This document shows positions 26,122 through 34,487 of a stretch of DNA of 64,000 nt, in pieces. The position numbers and the translations under genes were made by a program. The notes below the pieces were generated by a model, which worked only from the letters and a program-made list of their open reading frames with translations, was not told the origin of the DNA and made no database searches. The stretch comes from Clostridium punense (GTDB lineage Bacteria; Bacillota; Clostridia; Clostridiales; Clostridiaceae): assembly GCF_017874425.1 (NCBI RefSeq), contig NZ_JAGGLL010000019.1, positions 38,999 through 102,998 of the forward strand, in the 5' to 3' direction. How positions within the stretch are numbered: the first letter of the stretch is position 1; each line of letters opens with the position of its first letter.

Positions 26122-27429
26122 TTAAACTAATTTCTCTTCTGGTATTACCATAAATCCCAAGTCTTCATATAGCCCTACTTTTTCTTTAGAAGTTTGAAGT
26201 ACAACAAACTCTATATAGTTTTTATCTTCTAATTTTAAAGCTTCTAGTATAGTGGCTTTTTCAATTTCCTGATTTTTAGCTTCAGCTACAGTTGAGTTAA
26301 AGTAAAGCCCGCAAATCTCCTCCTCATAAACTAACGTAGCTATTGCCGAAACTCCACTTCCATTTAAGTATCCTATCCATAAATTAAATAATGAATTTTC
26401 TTTAGTAACTGTATTAAGAAGTTCATCATTAAACTGTTTATATTTCTCTTTACTACAACAATAACTTGAAGCTACAATTTCACACCATTTCTTTATATCA
26501 TTCTTACTTTCAGCCTTTTCAACTTTAAAACCTTCAAGTTCATGTTCTATTTTCTTTAATTCAAAGGTGGCATTATATAGATGTTTTTCTGTGAAGTCTT
26601 GAAGGTTCATAACCTTTTTAAGCTCTGGTGAAAGCTCATTTATTAGGATTTCTTCTCCCTTCTTAGATAACTCTACAAAATCATTAGGAACTCCTACAAT
26701 TATTCCAAACCATTCACATTTTCCATGGGGAATAAATCCACACTTGTTAGCAAGTCCTGGAGACATGCTATTTCCTTCAACAATTTGTAGATAAGGAATC
26801 TTTCCTCTTTTAATGATTTTTTCTGCAAGATCAATGGTTACATCCACCGCATAGCCCTTTTGTCTGTGCTCTTCTTTGGTATACATAATTCCCATAGAAT
26901 CATCTTTATGAATTAATACCCAACAAGCAATATCTCCATCCACATATACTGCTGAAGAAGGTCTATTTGTTATATTCTCCCTTATTTCATGAATGCTCCA
27001 AGGTGACCTATAAGTGTAATACTTATCAACTACTTCAGCATCCTTTATATCTATATCCCTAACAGGAGTTTTGATTAAGCTTAAATCTAAAGCACCTTCA
27101 GGTAAGTAATAAAGAGTGCACTTGCTTTCCCATGAATTCATAAATCTGCTTCTAATTTTTTCTGCTATGGATTTCTTGAGTCCTGAGAATCCAAAAAATC
27201 CTTCAGCAAAGTGACTTTCTAGCATTTCATCTATGAATCCATCATCTTCTGAGTATATATAGTTAAAATAATCCTTTCTAACCATTACTCCCTTAGGAGC
27301 TTTTTCATCATCCACATATATTTCTGCATCAGGCATGTTATCTATTACACCTAAAACGTTTAAATTATAAATAAGATCACTTTCTAAAAAGTCTCTTATA
27401 GCTTTATTCATTTTTACCTTAACTAACAT
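26122..27429 (-). CDS. Double-GNAT acetyltransferase in an operon with the MATE pump
   Basis: About 435 residues containing two GNAT-like modules. The first has SMGIMYTKEEHRQKGYAVDV (R-Q-K-G-Y) and NSMSPGLANKCGFIPHGK near residues 190-240. The second (about 310-435) has ICGLYFNSTVAEAKNQEIEK and QTSKEKVGLYEDLGFMVIP but no glycine loop. The start at ATG 27429 lies one base after the MATE stop codon (TAGAATG), with AGAAGG eight bases upstream inside the MATE gene. This indicates translational coupling and suggests that modification and efflux act on the same compound. Confidence 0.82.
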   Translation of the reverse strand: MLVKVKMNKAIRDFLESDLIYNLNVLGVIDNMPDAEIYVDDEKAPKGVMVRKDYFNYIYSEDDGFIDEMLESHFAEGFFGFSGLKKSIAEKIRSRFMNSWESKCTLYYLPEGALDLSLIKTPVRDIDIKDAEVVDKYYTYRSPWSIHEIRENITNRPSSAVYVDGDIACWVLIHKDDSMGIMYTKEEHRQKGYAVDVTIDLAEKIIKRGKIPYLQIVEGNSMSPGLANKCGFIPHGKCEWFGIIVGVPNDFVELSKKGEEILINELSPELKKVMNLQDFTEKHLYNATFELKKIEHELEGFKVEKAESKNDIKKWCEIVASSYCCSKEKYKQFNDELLNTVTKENSLFNLWIGYLNGSGVSAIATLVYEEEICGLYFNSTVAEAKNQEIEKATILEALKLEDKNYIEFVVLQTSKEKVGLYEDLGFMVIPEEKLV

Positions 27430-27430
27430 T

Positions 27431-28783
27431 CTAAATAACCTTCTCTTTCCACTTGTTTCTTTTGAAATAAACAACTATAATTGCTGCTTCAATAATTACA
27501 GATAGGGCAACTGCTATCCACACTCCATTAGTTCCCATGTTAAAAGTCTTAGCTAGTAAATATGCAATTGGTAACTTTAGCACCACATTTGCAATTAGGG
27601 AAGAAATCATAGGAGGAAAAGTATCCCCTGCTCCCTGAAAAACTCCTCCATAAATAGTTGGGAATATAACAAAAATTACTCCAAGATAAACTATTCTTAA
27701 ATACTCTGCTCCAACCTTTATAACCTCATATTCTCTTGAAAATATTTTCATAATCCCCTCTGGAAAAATGAAATAAGGAATTGCAAATAAAATCATATTA
27801 AAAACTGCCAGTTTCATCCCTTCTTTTATGATATTATCGCAGCCATGAATATCTTTTCTTCCAAGGCTCTGACCTACCATAATTGCAATGGCTGTAGATA
27901 ATCCAACAAGAAATATAAAAGTATAGTTAAATAATTGCCCTCCTGCTCCAAAGGCTGCTGAAGCTGAATTTCCCCCTACTTCATAAACTAGTCTTACCAT
28001 TAGCATCCCTGTTATAGGTCTTGCAATTTGCTGTATGCATGCCCAGCTTCCAATTTTTAAAATTCTTAAGGTATTACTTAGCTCTAACTTCATAGACTTA
28101 AGAAAGCCTATAAAACTCTTATTATAAATTCTTTTAATTAATAAATAAGTTATAGCTACTAGTGAAAACACCATAGATAATACAGATGCCCATGCAGCTC
28201 CTGCTATTCCCATATTTAAAGGAAACATAAATAAAGGTGTGAAGATTGCATTTATTATGTTTGATGCCCCAAAAATATAAAGAGGTGTCTTGGTATCTCC
28301 AAGAGCCTGCATAATTGTTCTTGCTGCTGAATTTAGAAACACAAATACTGTTCCTATAAACATTACAGAAAGATACTCTTTTGCAAATCCTGTAATTTCA
28401 GGCCCTGGATTAAACATAATCCTTATTATTGGTACAGTGTAGATATAGCAAAGAACACTAAGAATTCCACCAATAATTAGTGAAATTAGAAAAGCTTCTC
28501 CACTAAATTTTCTAACAGAGTCCATATCCTCTTCCCCATAGCTTCTTGAAACTAGAGCTATAACTCCTGCTGAAACTAAAGTTGAAAACACAAACACCAC
28601 TGAAGTTGCAGAGTTAGCTATGGATGATGCTGCAAGTGGAGTAGTTCCAAGGATAGATATAAACATCATATCCACTGTTCCAAGTAAACTTTGTAGTATC
28701 ATCCCCACCATCACTGGCCAAGATAGTTGAAATATTTTCTTTAAGTCTGACGTTGCTTTAAAGTTTGTTATTCTCTTAATCAT
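27431..28783 (-). CDS. MATE-family multidrug efflux transporter
   Basis: About 450 residues with twelve hydrophobic segments in two bundles of six. LSWPVMVGMILQSLLGTVDM opens TM1-2 and GAGGQLFNYTFIF lies in the second bundle. The family exports cationic drugs or metabolites using Na+ or H+ gradients. ATG 28783 has GGGGGATAAA upstream; an in-frame GTG at 28795 is within that ribosome site. It is the first gene of a two-gene operon and follows an unusually long leader with mini-ORFs and a terminator (29603-28784). Confidence 0.92.
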   Translation of the reverse strand: MIKRITNFKATSDLKKIFQLSWPVMVGMILQSLLGTVDMMFISILGTTPLAASSIANSATSVVFVFSTLVSAGVIALVSRSYGEEDMDSVRKFSGEAFLISLIIGGILSVLCYIYTVPIIRIMFNPGPEITGFAKEYLSVMFIGTVFVFLNSAARTIMQALGDTKTPLYIFGASNIINAIFTPLFMFPLNMGIAGAAWASVLSMVFSLVAITYLLIKRIYNKSFIGFLKSMKLELSNTLRILKIGSWACIQQIARPITGMLMVRLVYEVGGNSASAAFGAGGQLFNYTFIFLVGLSTAIAIMVGQSLGRKDIHGCDNIIKEGMKLAVFNMILFAIPYFIFPEGIMKIFSREYEVIKVGAEYLRIVYLGVIFVIFPTIYGGVFQGAGDTFPPMISSLIANVVLKLPIAYLLAKTFNMGTNGVWIAVALSVIIEAAIIVVYFKRNKWKEKVI

Positions 28784-28865
28784 TTTATCCCCCACTTCTC
28801 ATACTGCTTTAAAATTTTCTTTATCATCCTAATCCCCCCATAAATAATTTGAAATATTTTCCATT

Positions 28866-28925
28866 GTATAAGGAAGCAGAGTTACTACTTATCTTATACA
28901 TGAGTCCCACCCTGGTTCCCTTAAG
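28866..28925. repeat. 55-65 bp inverted intergenic repeat, copy a
   Basis: Starts GGAAGCAGAGTTACTACTTA and ends CCTGGTTCCCTTAAGG. It aligns with the copies at 34889, 45432, 48472 and 49563. Confidence 0.6.
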
Positions 28926-29054
28926 GCTTTTTGAACCTAAATAAATTAAACCTTAACTAAGGAAGCCTGTATTTGCTTAATTTCCCTATTTACTTTTTAA
29001 TAATGTTCTCCTATGAATTACAAGTATGGCAGTAGTAACAATCAAAAAATAAAA

Positions 29055-29085
29055 GACTATAAGAAAGCACCGCCTTCCTATAGTC
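29055..29085 (-). terminator. Strong intrinsic terminator inside the MATE leader
   Basis: A 14-bp stem (GACTATAGGAAGGC with GCTTTCTTATAGTC, two G-U pairs) closes a GGT loop and is followed on the minus strand by TTTTATTTTTTG. It lies about 270 bases before the MATE start and about 500 bases after the mapped promoter. Confidence 0.8.
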
Positions 29086-29381
29086 ATAAATACCTATTCT
29101 ATTTTTCAAAATTACTTGCACATAAACAAACCTAGCAAAGCTAAGTTCATACACTTTAAGAAACCCACCAATAATTTATATAGATAAATTAAATTAGGCT
29201 TCTTTAAAGTATTTAATATGTTAAAAACATCATATTAAACCATAAAGCACATAATTGAAAAACAATATAATATTTAGATTCTATAAAATGACTCTTTCAA
29301 CTTACTATAAAGAAGCATCACAAAAAGACCTAATAACTAGGTATGGAAAAACTTCTTTTAAATTTTCAATTTTGAAAATTA

Positions 29382-29402
29382 CTAGCAAGTATATCTAATC
29401 AT
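29382..29402 (-). CDS. Candidate leader mini-ORF 2 (MIRYTC)
   Basis: ATG-ATT-AGA-TAT-ACT-TGC-TAG, preceded by a perfect AAGGAGG eight bases upstream, one of the best ribosome sites in the window. It lies in the transcribed leader of the MATE-GNAT operon, just before an AT-rich palindrome and a short hairpin with a T-tract. It may be a stalling peptide that senses a ribosome-targeting drug. Too short for sequence evidence beyond the ribosome site. Confidence 0.4.
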   Translation of the reverse strand: MIRYTC

Positions 29403-29513
29403 TAATAGAACCTCCTTAAATAAACACAAATTAATTTTATTAACTACTTTGGAAGAAACTCTAATTCAAACAAATGTACTTTGTCCCATGAAAGCTTAGT
29501 TTTAAGCTAAGAA

Positions 29514-29531
29514 TTACCACCTAAAAACCAT
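29514..29531 (-). CDS. Candidate leader mini-ORF 1 (MVFRW)
   Basis: ATG-GTT-TTT-AGG-TGG-TAA with GAGG nine bases upstream. It begins about 35 bases after the predicted transcription start and is followed by a CTTAG/CTAAG hairpin. Same rationale as mini-ORF 2; confidence is limited by its five codons. Confidence 0.35.
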   Translation of the reverse strand: MVFRW

Positions 29532-29574
29532 GAGATAATTCCTCTTCCAAATAATCACTAAAACTTATATTACA

Positions 29575-29603
29575 ATTATATACATTGTTACTAATTATAT
29601 CAA
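29575..29603 (-). promoter_or_regulatory. Sigma-A promoter for the MATE leader
   Basis: TTGATA at 29603-29598, 17-base spacer, TATAAT at 29580-29575, giving near-consensus elements at ideal spacing. It lies downstream of the aph terminator, so the MATE operon has its own transcript. Confidence 0.65.
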
Positions 29604-29707
29604 GAATTATTTTCTATTTTTTCAAAATATTCTTTTATAGTTCAAAATGCATTTATATTTCCAAGAGATAAAAATCCTTGTCGTTATAGGATAATTCACA
29701 AAAAGTC

Positions 29708-29738
29708 AAAGTGATATTAAGATAATTAATATCACTTT
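29708..29738 (-). terminator. Intrinsic terminator after the aph gene
   Basis: AAAGTGATATTAA pairs perfectly with TTAATATCACTTT around a five-base loop, followed on the minus strand by GACTTTTTG. It is 52 bases past the stop of the phosphotransferase. Confidence 0.8.
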
Positions 29739-29789
29739 AACTTTCATACAAGGCTATTAGTAAATACTACATAGTTTGGTTGTATATTT

Positions 29790-30587
29790 CTAAAATAACT
29801 CATCTAATAATATATAATAATCAATTTTTGAATAGTCAATTTTATCTAAGCCATATTCCTCAAGAAACACTGGAACCATTTCTTCTCCTAAGTTTTTTTT
29901 TATAGATCTACACCCTATACCTATATCTTGGTGCCTATCACTGACTCCCCCTCTACCCCAGTCAATAAAGCCTGAAATATTGTAGTCCTTATCTAATATG
30001 ATATTAGGTAGGCAGTAATCCCCATGAGTTAACACACTATCCTCACTATTAGGCCTGTTATATTGTAGTTCTTTCAATATTTTCTCTGGAGTAATATTTG
30101 GGTCACTACTTTTTATATCTTCCTCATCTACTAAATGATTTTCCACATTATATTCTGCAATTTTTAGTTTAGTTTCTAAACTCTGATCAAAATCACAATG
30201 CTTAATTGGTACACTATGAATTACTCTTAACCCTCTTGCTAAAGCTTTAGCTACCTTTACCTTATCAGTGTTTTCATCTATTACTGAAGAGTCTTTGCCG
30301 CAAATTTCGGACATAAGGAAAAATTCGTATTCTCCACTATGACCATGATATAGAACTCGTGGCACAGGTAGCTTTCCATTTATCCAATTTAGTAAATCAA
30401 CTTCATAATTAAAGTTTTCAAATTTATTGCTACTTACTTTCAAATACCTATTGTCTTTTCCATCTTTACCTATAACCTTGTAAACCATAGTATCTGAGCA
30501 GCCTACTTTGTTTTCTTCATATCTACAACCTTCAAGAAGCTCTTTTAGCTCCTTTGGAAAGCTGCAAATTAACTCATCTATTTTCAT
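29790..30587 (-). CDS. APH(3')-like aminoglycoside phosphotransferase
   Basis: A 265-residue kinase-like protein, the same length as APH(3') enzymes. LTHGDYCLPNIILD near residue 190 is the catalytic loop (H-G-D-x4-N), FIDWGRGGVSDRHQDIG near 208 the metal-binding D-x-G region, and the protein ends YYILLDELF, exactly as APH(3')-IIIa does. The N-terminal DTMVYKVIGKDGKDNRYLK matches the nucleotide-binding strand pair. It probably phosphorylates aminoglycosides, conferring at least low-level kanamycin-type resistance if expressed, or has a related native substrate. Own ribosome site AGGGGAT; own terminator. Confidence 0.85.
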   Translation of the reverse strand: MKIDELICSFPKELKELLEGCRYEENKVGCSDTMVYKVIGKDGKDNRYLKVSSNKFENFNYEVDLLNWINGKLPVPRVLYHGHSGEYEFFLMSEICGKDSSVIDENTDKVKVAKALARGLRVIHSVPIKHCDFDQSLETKLKIAEYNVENHLVDEEDIKSSDPNITPEKILKELQYNRPNSEDSVLTHGDYCLPNIILDKDYNISGFIDWGRGGVSDRHQDIGIGCRSIKKNLGEEMVPVFLEEYGLDKIDYSKIDYYILLDELF

Positions 30588-30669
30588 AAATTTAAATCCC
30601 CTCTTATGTTCTTCCTTTATATTTTCAACCTTTTATAGCCCCTTATTTTACACCTTAATAAAAGCTTAA

Positions 30670-30706
30670 AGATAATAAGGGTGAACTTTCCACTCACTTA
30701 TTATCT
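30670..30706 (-). terminator. Intrinsic terminator
   Basis: AGATAATAAG and CTTATTATCT form the stem, with a weaker GTG/CAC extension; a T-rich tract follows on the minus strand. It ends the transcript of the zinc-phospholipase-like gene and amj. Confidence 0.7.
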
Positions 30707-30761
30707 CTTTTTTCTACTACCTTATGACTTAACATTGAGACTATAGCTTAGCTTAATTAAA

Positions 30762-31417
30762 TTAACATAACTTTTCTTTTAATATACTTGCAATCTCTTC
30801 AGTAGCTTCTTCAATAAATTTGTCCATTTCTTCCTCTGTTAAGTATATGAAGTTTTCTTTGGTCTCTTCATTTTCTCCTAGGTAAAACTGAGTTATATAC
30901 TTAACTTGCAGTTCAAAGGCACCCTTTGGAAAATAATCTAGATAATCTGGAACTTGTCTAACATTTTTAAACACTGTAAAAAACATGGATTGTGGATTTT
31001 TACTTAAATATAAATAATCTAACCCATACCAATCCTTTTTTATTGTCCAAATAAAGTTTGGATCCTTTTCTAGGCCCTCACTATAAAGTGGAAATTCTTT
31101 TTTCTTCTTATAAAGCTTTGACCACTGAATATCAGTCAGCAAGTGAACGTAGTATCCTAATAAAAAGGAATATCTCTCCTTATCTTCTTTAACTTCTTCA
31201 CTATTTAAATACTTATTCCAAAACTCTTCTGCATCAAAATTCTTATTTTCATCCATCCAGTGAGTAATTTTCTTTGGAGGGTCAAAACTACTCCAATCTT
31301 CATTTGGCACCCCTGAATCTGGCCCAATATTTCCAATTAAAAATGGAGTTGCCTCCAAGTTGAAATTCTTTTTAATATTTTTTCCCCTACTCTTAAATGT
31401 GCAATCCATGTTGCCAT
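30762..31417 (-). pseudogene. Zinc-dependent phospholipase C-like protein with a -1 frameshift near its start
   Basis: The body reads FLIGNIGPDSGVPNEDW through LLGYYVHLLTDIQWSKLY, the His/Asp signature of the Zn-dependent phospholipase C-like family. The proper start is the ATG at 31417 with GGGGGAGAG upstream, giving MATWIAHLRVGEKILK, a typical family N-terminus. That frame ends in a stop 10 codons later, while the rest of the protein continues in the next frame as KNFNLEATPFLIG. One missing A in the A6 or A5 run at about 31367-31383 explains the break. An internal ATG at 31409 gives 215 residues but lacks the N-terminal metal-ligand His. Confidence 0.8.
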
Positions 31418-31452
31418 AATACTCTCCCCCATTTATTAAATTATTTATATTA

Positions 31453-32250
31453 TTATCTAAAGAAAAACTCTATGATTCTAGCCGCCGGCACTAATAGCAC
31501 CTGACCTAGTAAAGTTCCTAGAAGTTTTGTTCCAATAAGTACTATTACTAAGGCTTTAACATCTCCATATTCCCGTTTTCCTCTCATTGCCTCATCGGTT
31601 ATCATTGCAGCTTTTGGGTCAACAAAAAGAGTTAATAGTATACTTGCAATTCCATTAATCATCCCTGAGGATGAAGAAATTGCCACCCTCTTAGCTGGGT
31701 TAAAAGTCGATGCATAGAAAACTGATAGAACTCCTATGGTGTAAACCCCTGTTATGAAAATATTCATTAATAGCAATCTTTTAGGAATATTTTTATACCT
31801 CAGGTTCTTAAGCATATTTCTTGAAGGTGATACAGTATTCTTTGCAACTCGTTTAATGTTTGCAAGACTTAAAGATTGTACTACTAAACTTGGAACAGAA
31901 CCTGTCTCCTCAAGTTTTGTAACTGCTTTAGAAAAAACTCTTAAAAAAGTAGGTATCAATAAAATTCCTATTACAGTTCCTATAGTAGTTGCAAATACAG
32001 TATATCTAATTTCCATAATAGGATCATAGCTAGCGTTAATACTTCTATCAATAATTAATCCAATCAGTGGAGCCTGAACCATGTTAGCTGTTCTTGCAAT
32101 TAAAACTATGATATTGAACAAAGACATTGATAGTGCAAAGTTTCCGCTCTTAACAGAATTTAACCTAACAGAATAAGCTAAGGTGTCTACTACATGTATA
32201 ATAATTGTGAAAAAAATCAACTTCGTAAGTAAATCAGAATTCAAAGCCAT
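31453..32250 (-). CDS. amj: Amj-type lipid II flippase
   Basis: A 265-residue integral membrane protein with about six hydrophobic segments, matching the Amj/YdaH (DUF2837) family: HVVDTLAYSVRLNSVKSGNF near residue 20, QAPLIGLIIDRSI near 60, NPAKRVAISSSSGMINGIAS near 180 and DEAMRGKREYGDVKAL near 220. Amj is the alternative to MurJ for flipping lipid II across the membrane in Bacillus and is induced there by cell-envelope stress. ATG start with AGAAGGAGATTACA upstream. The broken phospholipase-like gene follows 35 bases downstream in the same direction. Confidence 0.88.
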   Translation of the reverse strand: MALNSDLLTKLIFFTIIIHVVDTLAYSVRLNSVKSGNFALSMSLFNIIVLIARTANMVQAPLIGLIIDRSINASYDPIMEIRYTVFATTIGTVIGILLIPTFLRVFSKAVTKLEETGSVPSLVVQSLSLANIKRVAKNTVSPSRNMLKNLRYKNIPKRLLLMNIFITGVYTIGVLSVFYASTFNPAKRVAISSSSGMINGIASILLTLFVDPKAAMITDEAMRGKREYGDVKALVIVLIGTKLLGTLLGQVLLVPAARIIEFFFR

Positions 32251-32716
32251 TGTAATCTCCTTCTAATATTGAAGATTTTACTTTTTCTTTGAGTACTAAT
32301 AAAATCTTCTTTAAATAGATTATTAAAATTATAAACTACTTCATATTCCTTTTGTATAAGTATTGCCAAATTTCTTACAGGATATTGTTTTATTTCCATA
32401 TTACACTATAATTATGTTTATGTACAAGCTGAAATAATTTTAAGCCTACATCTTATCTGAAGAAATATATGCTATATACAAGCTTAATCTTCTAATAAAG
32501 CCTTACTTGTTATGTTTGCAGTATATAATTTATATGTGTCTAATCTCCGGAACCAGCATGAATACTATATCTTCTTATCTTCTTTTATTGTTATATTTAT
32601 AAGAAGATAATTTGATTTCTTTCAGCTTTTGAGGATACAATCCTTCTTATCCAGATGTAAACTGTCAATTAATATGATTTATTATTAAGCTTAGATATGC
32701 TTTTTAGGAGGACATT
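32251..32716. promoter_or_regulatory. Divergent intergenic region between amj and the spoIIM-like gene
   Basis: 466 bases with no gene. It must hold promoters in both directions. A palindrome, CTTATCTTCTT with AAGAAGATAA (32574-32610), lies about 105 bases before the spoIIM-like gene and may be an operator or terminator. Nothing else recognised. Confidence 0.4.
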
Positions 32717-33316
32717 ATGAAAAAAATTTTTACTAATGAATTTATAGAATTTAATAAGGTTATATTTAAATATTTTTTATTTTGCTTTTTTCTTTTCTTT
32801 ACTTCCTTAATTATTACAAAGTTTATATTTACAAGAAATCCAGAAAATGTGATTAGTATTTTAGATAATCAAGCTTCACAACTAGCTTTAAATGATACAG
32901 CCTTCAATGTATTTGGCCAGATTTTTATTAATAATTTAATTGTTTGTTTTTTTACTATATTGAGTGGATTCCTTCCCTTTGTATTTTTACCTGTCATAGC
33001 ATGCATTAAAAATGCCTATCCTGTAGGCTTGATCCTAGCAGGTATGGATGCTTTAAAAAAAAATTTATTTCTGATTGCTTTAGTTGCATTGGTTCCACAT
33101 GGAATTTTTGAAATTCCAGCAGTACTATATTCTTTTAGTATTGGAATTCACCTTTGCTTAAGTATCACGACTTCAATAGTAAAAAAAGTTCCAACAAAAA
33201 AGTATATTGTTGAAATTAAAGATGCTTTTATTTTTATTATATTACCCATGTTACTTATAGCTGCTTTTATTGAGGCTTTTATAGTACCTTATCTTATGAA
33301 TGCATTTCTTCTATAA
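32717..33316 (+). CDS. SpoIIM-family membrane protein (DUF95)
   Basis: A 199-residue protein with about five hydrophobic segments. NLIVCFFTILSGFLPFVFLP, AYPVGLILAGMDALKKNLF and VPHGIFEIPAVLYSFSIGIH form the conserved SpoIIM core, with H-G-I-F-E-I-P as the family signature. SpoIIM works with SpoIID and SpoIIP in the engulfment complex during sporulation, but short paralogues exist, and no spoII genes lie nearby. It is likely a SpoIIM paralogue. ATG start with TTAGGAGGACATT upstream; a strong terminator follows. Confidence 0.85.
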   Translation: MKKIFTNEFIEFNKVIFKYFLFCFFLFFTSLIITKFIFTRNPENVISILDNQASQLALNDTAFNVFGQIFINNLIVCFFTILSGFLPFVFLPVIACIKNAYPVGLILAGMDALKKNLFLIALVALVPHGIFEIPAVLYSFSIGIHLCLSITTSIVKKVPTKKYIVEIKDAFIFIILPMLLIAAFIEAFIVPYLMNAFLL

Positions 33317-33448
33317 ACCATAATCAACTTATGACTTTTAGTTAAGGTAATATACTTAATAAATTGCTATACTTTTGCTTTCATCTAAAGTAACACTTAT
33401 TTGAAGAAAAATAGCAAATTCAACATAAAAAATTTGTCCATTTGCAAT

Positions 33449-33491
33449 AAGAAACAGAGTGTGTTAATAAAATTAGCACACTCTGTTTCTT
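33449..33491. terminator. Bidirectional intrinsic terminator
   Basis: AAGAAACAGAGTGTG and CACACTCTGTTTCTT form a perfect 15-bp stem around a 13-base loop, between convergent genes (spoIIM-like on plus, coiled-coil protein on minus). Confidence 0.85.
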
Positions 33492-33533
33492 GCTATGTTA
33501 TCTTGACCTCGTTCTAATGAAAATAAGAGATCC

Positions 33534-34214
33534 TTATTCTTTTTCATTTTCATCTTTCAAAGCCTTTTTATCTTTATAATTATCACTAACTTCTTTGCTT
33601 ACTTTTCCTACTTCATTTAAGATTCTGTTTTCTATACCTTTTATTCCTTTTGTTAATTTAATATATTGTCTATCAACAAAGGAATTTTCATTTCCAGTAG
33701 GCTTTAAGTATCCTTTTTCAACCTCTAGCGTCGTTTTAGTTTTACCAAAATTACTTACATTGCTTAATTTGTTTTTAGCTGAAATTAACTTCTTTAAACT
33801 ATCTTCAACTATTACTCCATCAATATTGTCATTAGAGTTTGTTTTGTTTCTAGAGTTAATACCTTCATCTCTTTTGCTTTTTTCTTCTATCTTACGCTGT
33901 TTTTCTAAGGCTTCTTTTTCTTTTTCCATTAATCTTATTTGTTGAATTTCAGCTTCTATTTCGGCAATTTTTTTGTTTATATCTTCAAGTTTTGCTCTTT
34001 TTTCCTTAGGATCCATTTCTGTTTCTTGAAGTTTTGTTTTTTCTTCCTTGAAACCTTCTTTTAGTTCCTCCAAATTTTTTATTATTTGATTTGAGGTTTT
34101 TTCTATCTTTATACTTTTTCCCTCTTCTGCTTTTTCTCTCTTTTGATTATCTGAAGCTTCTTTAAGCTTAACATACATTGGGTTACTCCAATTATTTAGT
34201 CTTTGAATCTGCAT
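33534..34214 (-). CDS. Coiled-coil protein of unknown function
   Basis: A 226-residue, strongly charged protein. Residues about 35-120 are heptad-rich (KLEDINKKIAEIEAEIQQIR; KEKEALEKQRKIEEKSKR) and predict a long coiled coil, followed by a low-complexity SRNKTNSNDNIDG linker and a second charged helical region. No signal peptide or enzyme motif. GGGGGAGATTAT precedes the ATG. Monocistronic, with a terminator shared with the convergent gene. Confidence 0.65.
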   Translation of the reverse strand: MQIQRLNNWSNPMYVKLKEASDNQKREKAEEGKSIKIEKTSNQIIKNLEELKEGFKEEKTKLQETEMDPKEKRAKLEDINKKIAEIEAEIQQIRLMEKEKEALEKQRKIEEKSKRDEGINSRNKTNSNDNIDGVIVEDSLKKLISAKNKLSNVSNFGKTKTTLEVEKGYLKPTGNENSFVDRQYIKLTKGIKGIENRILNEVGKVSKEVSDNYKDKKALKDENEKE

Positions 34215-34429
34215 ATAATCTCCCCCTTTGCTTATATTATCGTGTCAGTTGTGAAACTCTTTACCACTAATATAGTTAATTTTACCATTTATTACAATAC
34301 TGATGAATTTATCAATGCTGTAACATTTACATCAAATTAGGAGGGAAAGTGTTTGCTTTTCAATCTACAATATCTAATAATATATTGAAATAAAAGATTC
34401 TATACTACTAAAAATAATAAAAAATTAAA

Positions 34430-34455
34430 CCCCTATCCTCTAAAAAGGATAAGGG
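34430..34455 (-). terminator. Intrinsic terminator after the VOC gene
   Basis: CCCTTATCC and GGATAGGGG (minus-strand reading) form the stem with an eight-base loop, followed by TTTAATTTTTT. Confidence 0.7.
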
Positions 34456-34487
34456 TTGTAGCACTTTAGTACATTCTTAATAATTCT

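Larger units (their letters stand above)
28784..29789 (-). promoter_or_regulatory. Long leader of the MATE-GNAT operon (about 780 nt), no full-length gene
   Basis: A 1-kb stretch without a normal gene. In minus-strand order it holds the aph terminator (29708-29738), a good promoter (29575-29603), two SD-led mini-ORFs (29514-29531 and 29382-29402), an AT-rich palindrome (about 29356-29375), a short hairpin with a T-tract (ACCTA/TAGGT then TCTTTTT, about 29320-29342), a strong intrinsic terminator (29055-29085), and a copy of the 55-65 bp repeat (28866-28925). This is the layout expected of ribosome-mediated or antisense-type attenuation of a drug-resistance operon. Alternatively it encodes a ~500-nt non-coding RNA ending at 29055. 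Confidence 0.5.

Noticed and set aside
1..27474. Chromosomal integron cassette array
   Set aside because: Gene content and orientation resemble a cassette array, but no integrase gene or repeated attC sites (RYYYAAC/GTTRRRY pairs) occur in the spacers, and ribosome sites and gaps vary too much.
28866..28925. T-box-like sequence GGGAACCAGGGTGGGAC on the minus strand in the MATE leader
   Set aside because: The same bases align with four other copies of the 55-65 bp repeat that lack a T-box motif, and there is no specifier hairpin or amino-acid gene downstream.
29055..29603. tmRNA, RNase P RNA, 6S RNA or SRP RNA in the long leader
   Set aside because: None of the conserved core sequences of these RNAs could be found on either strand.
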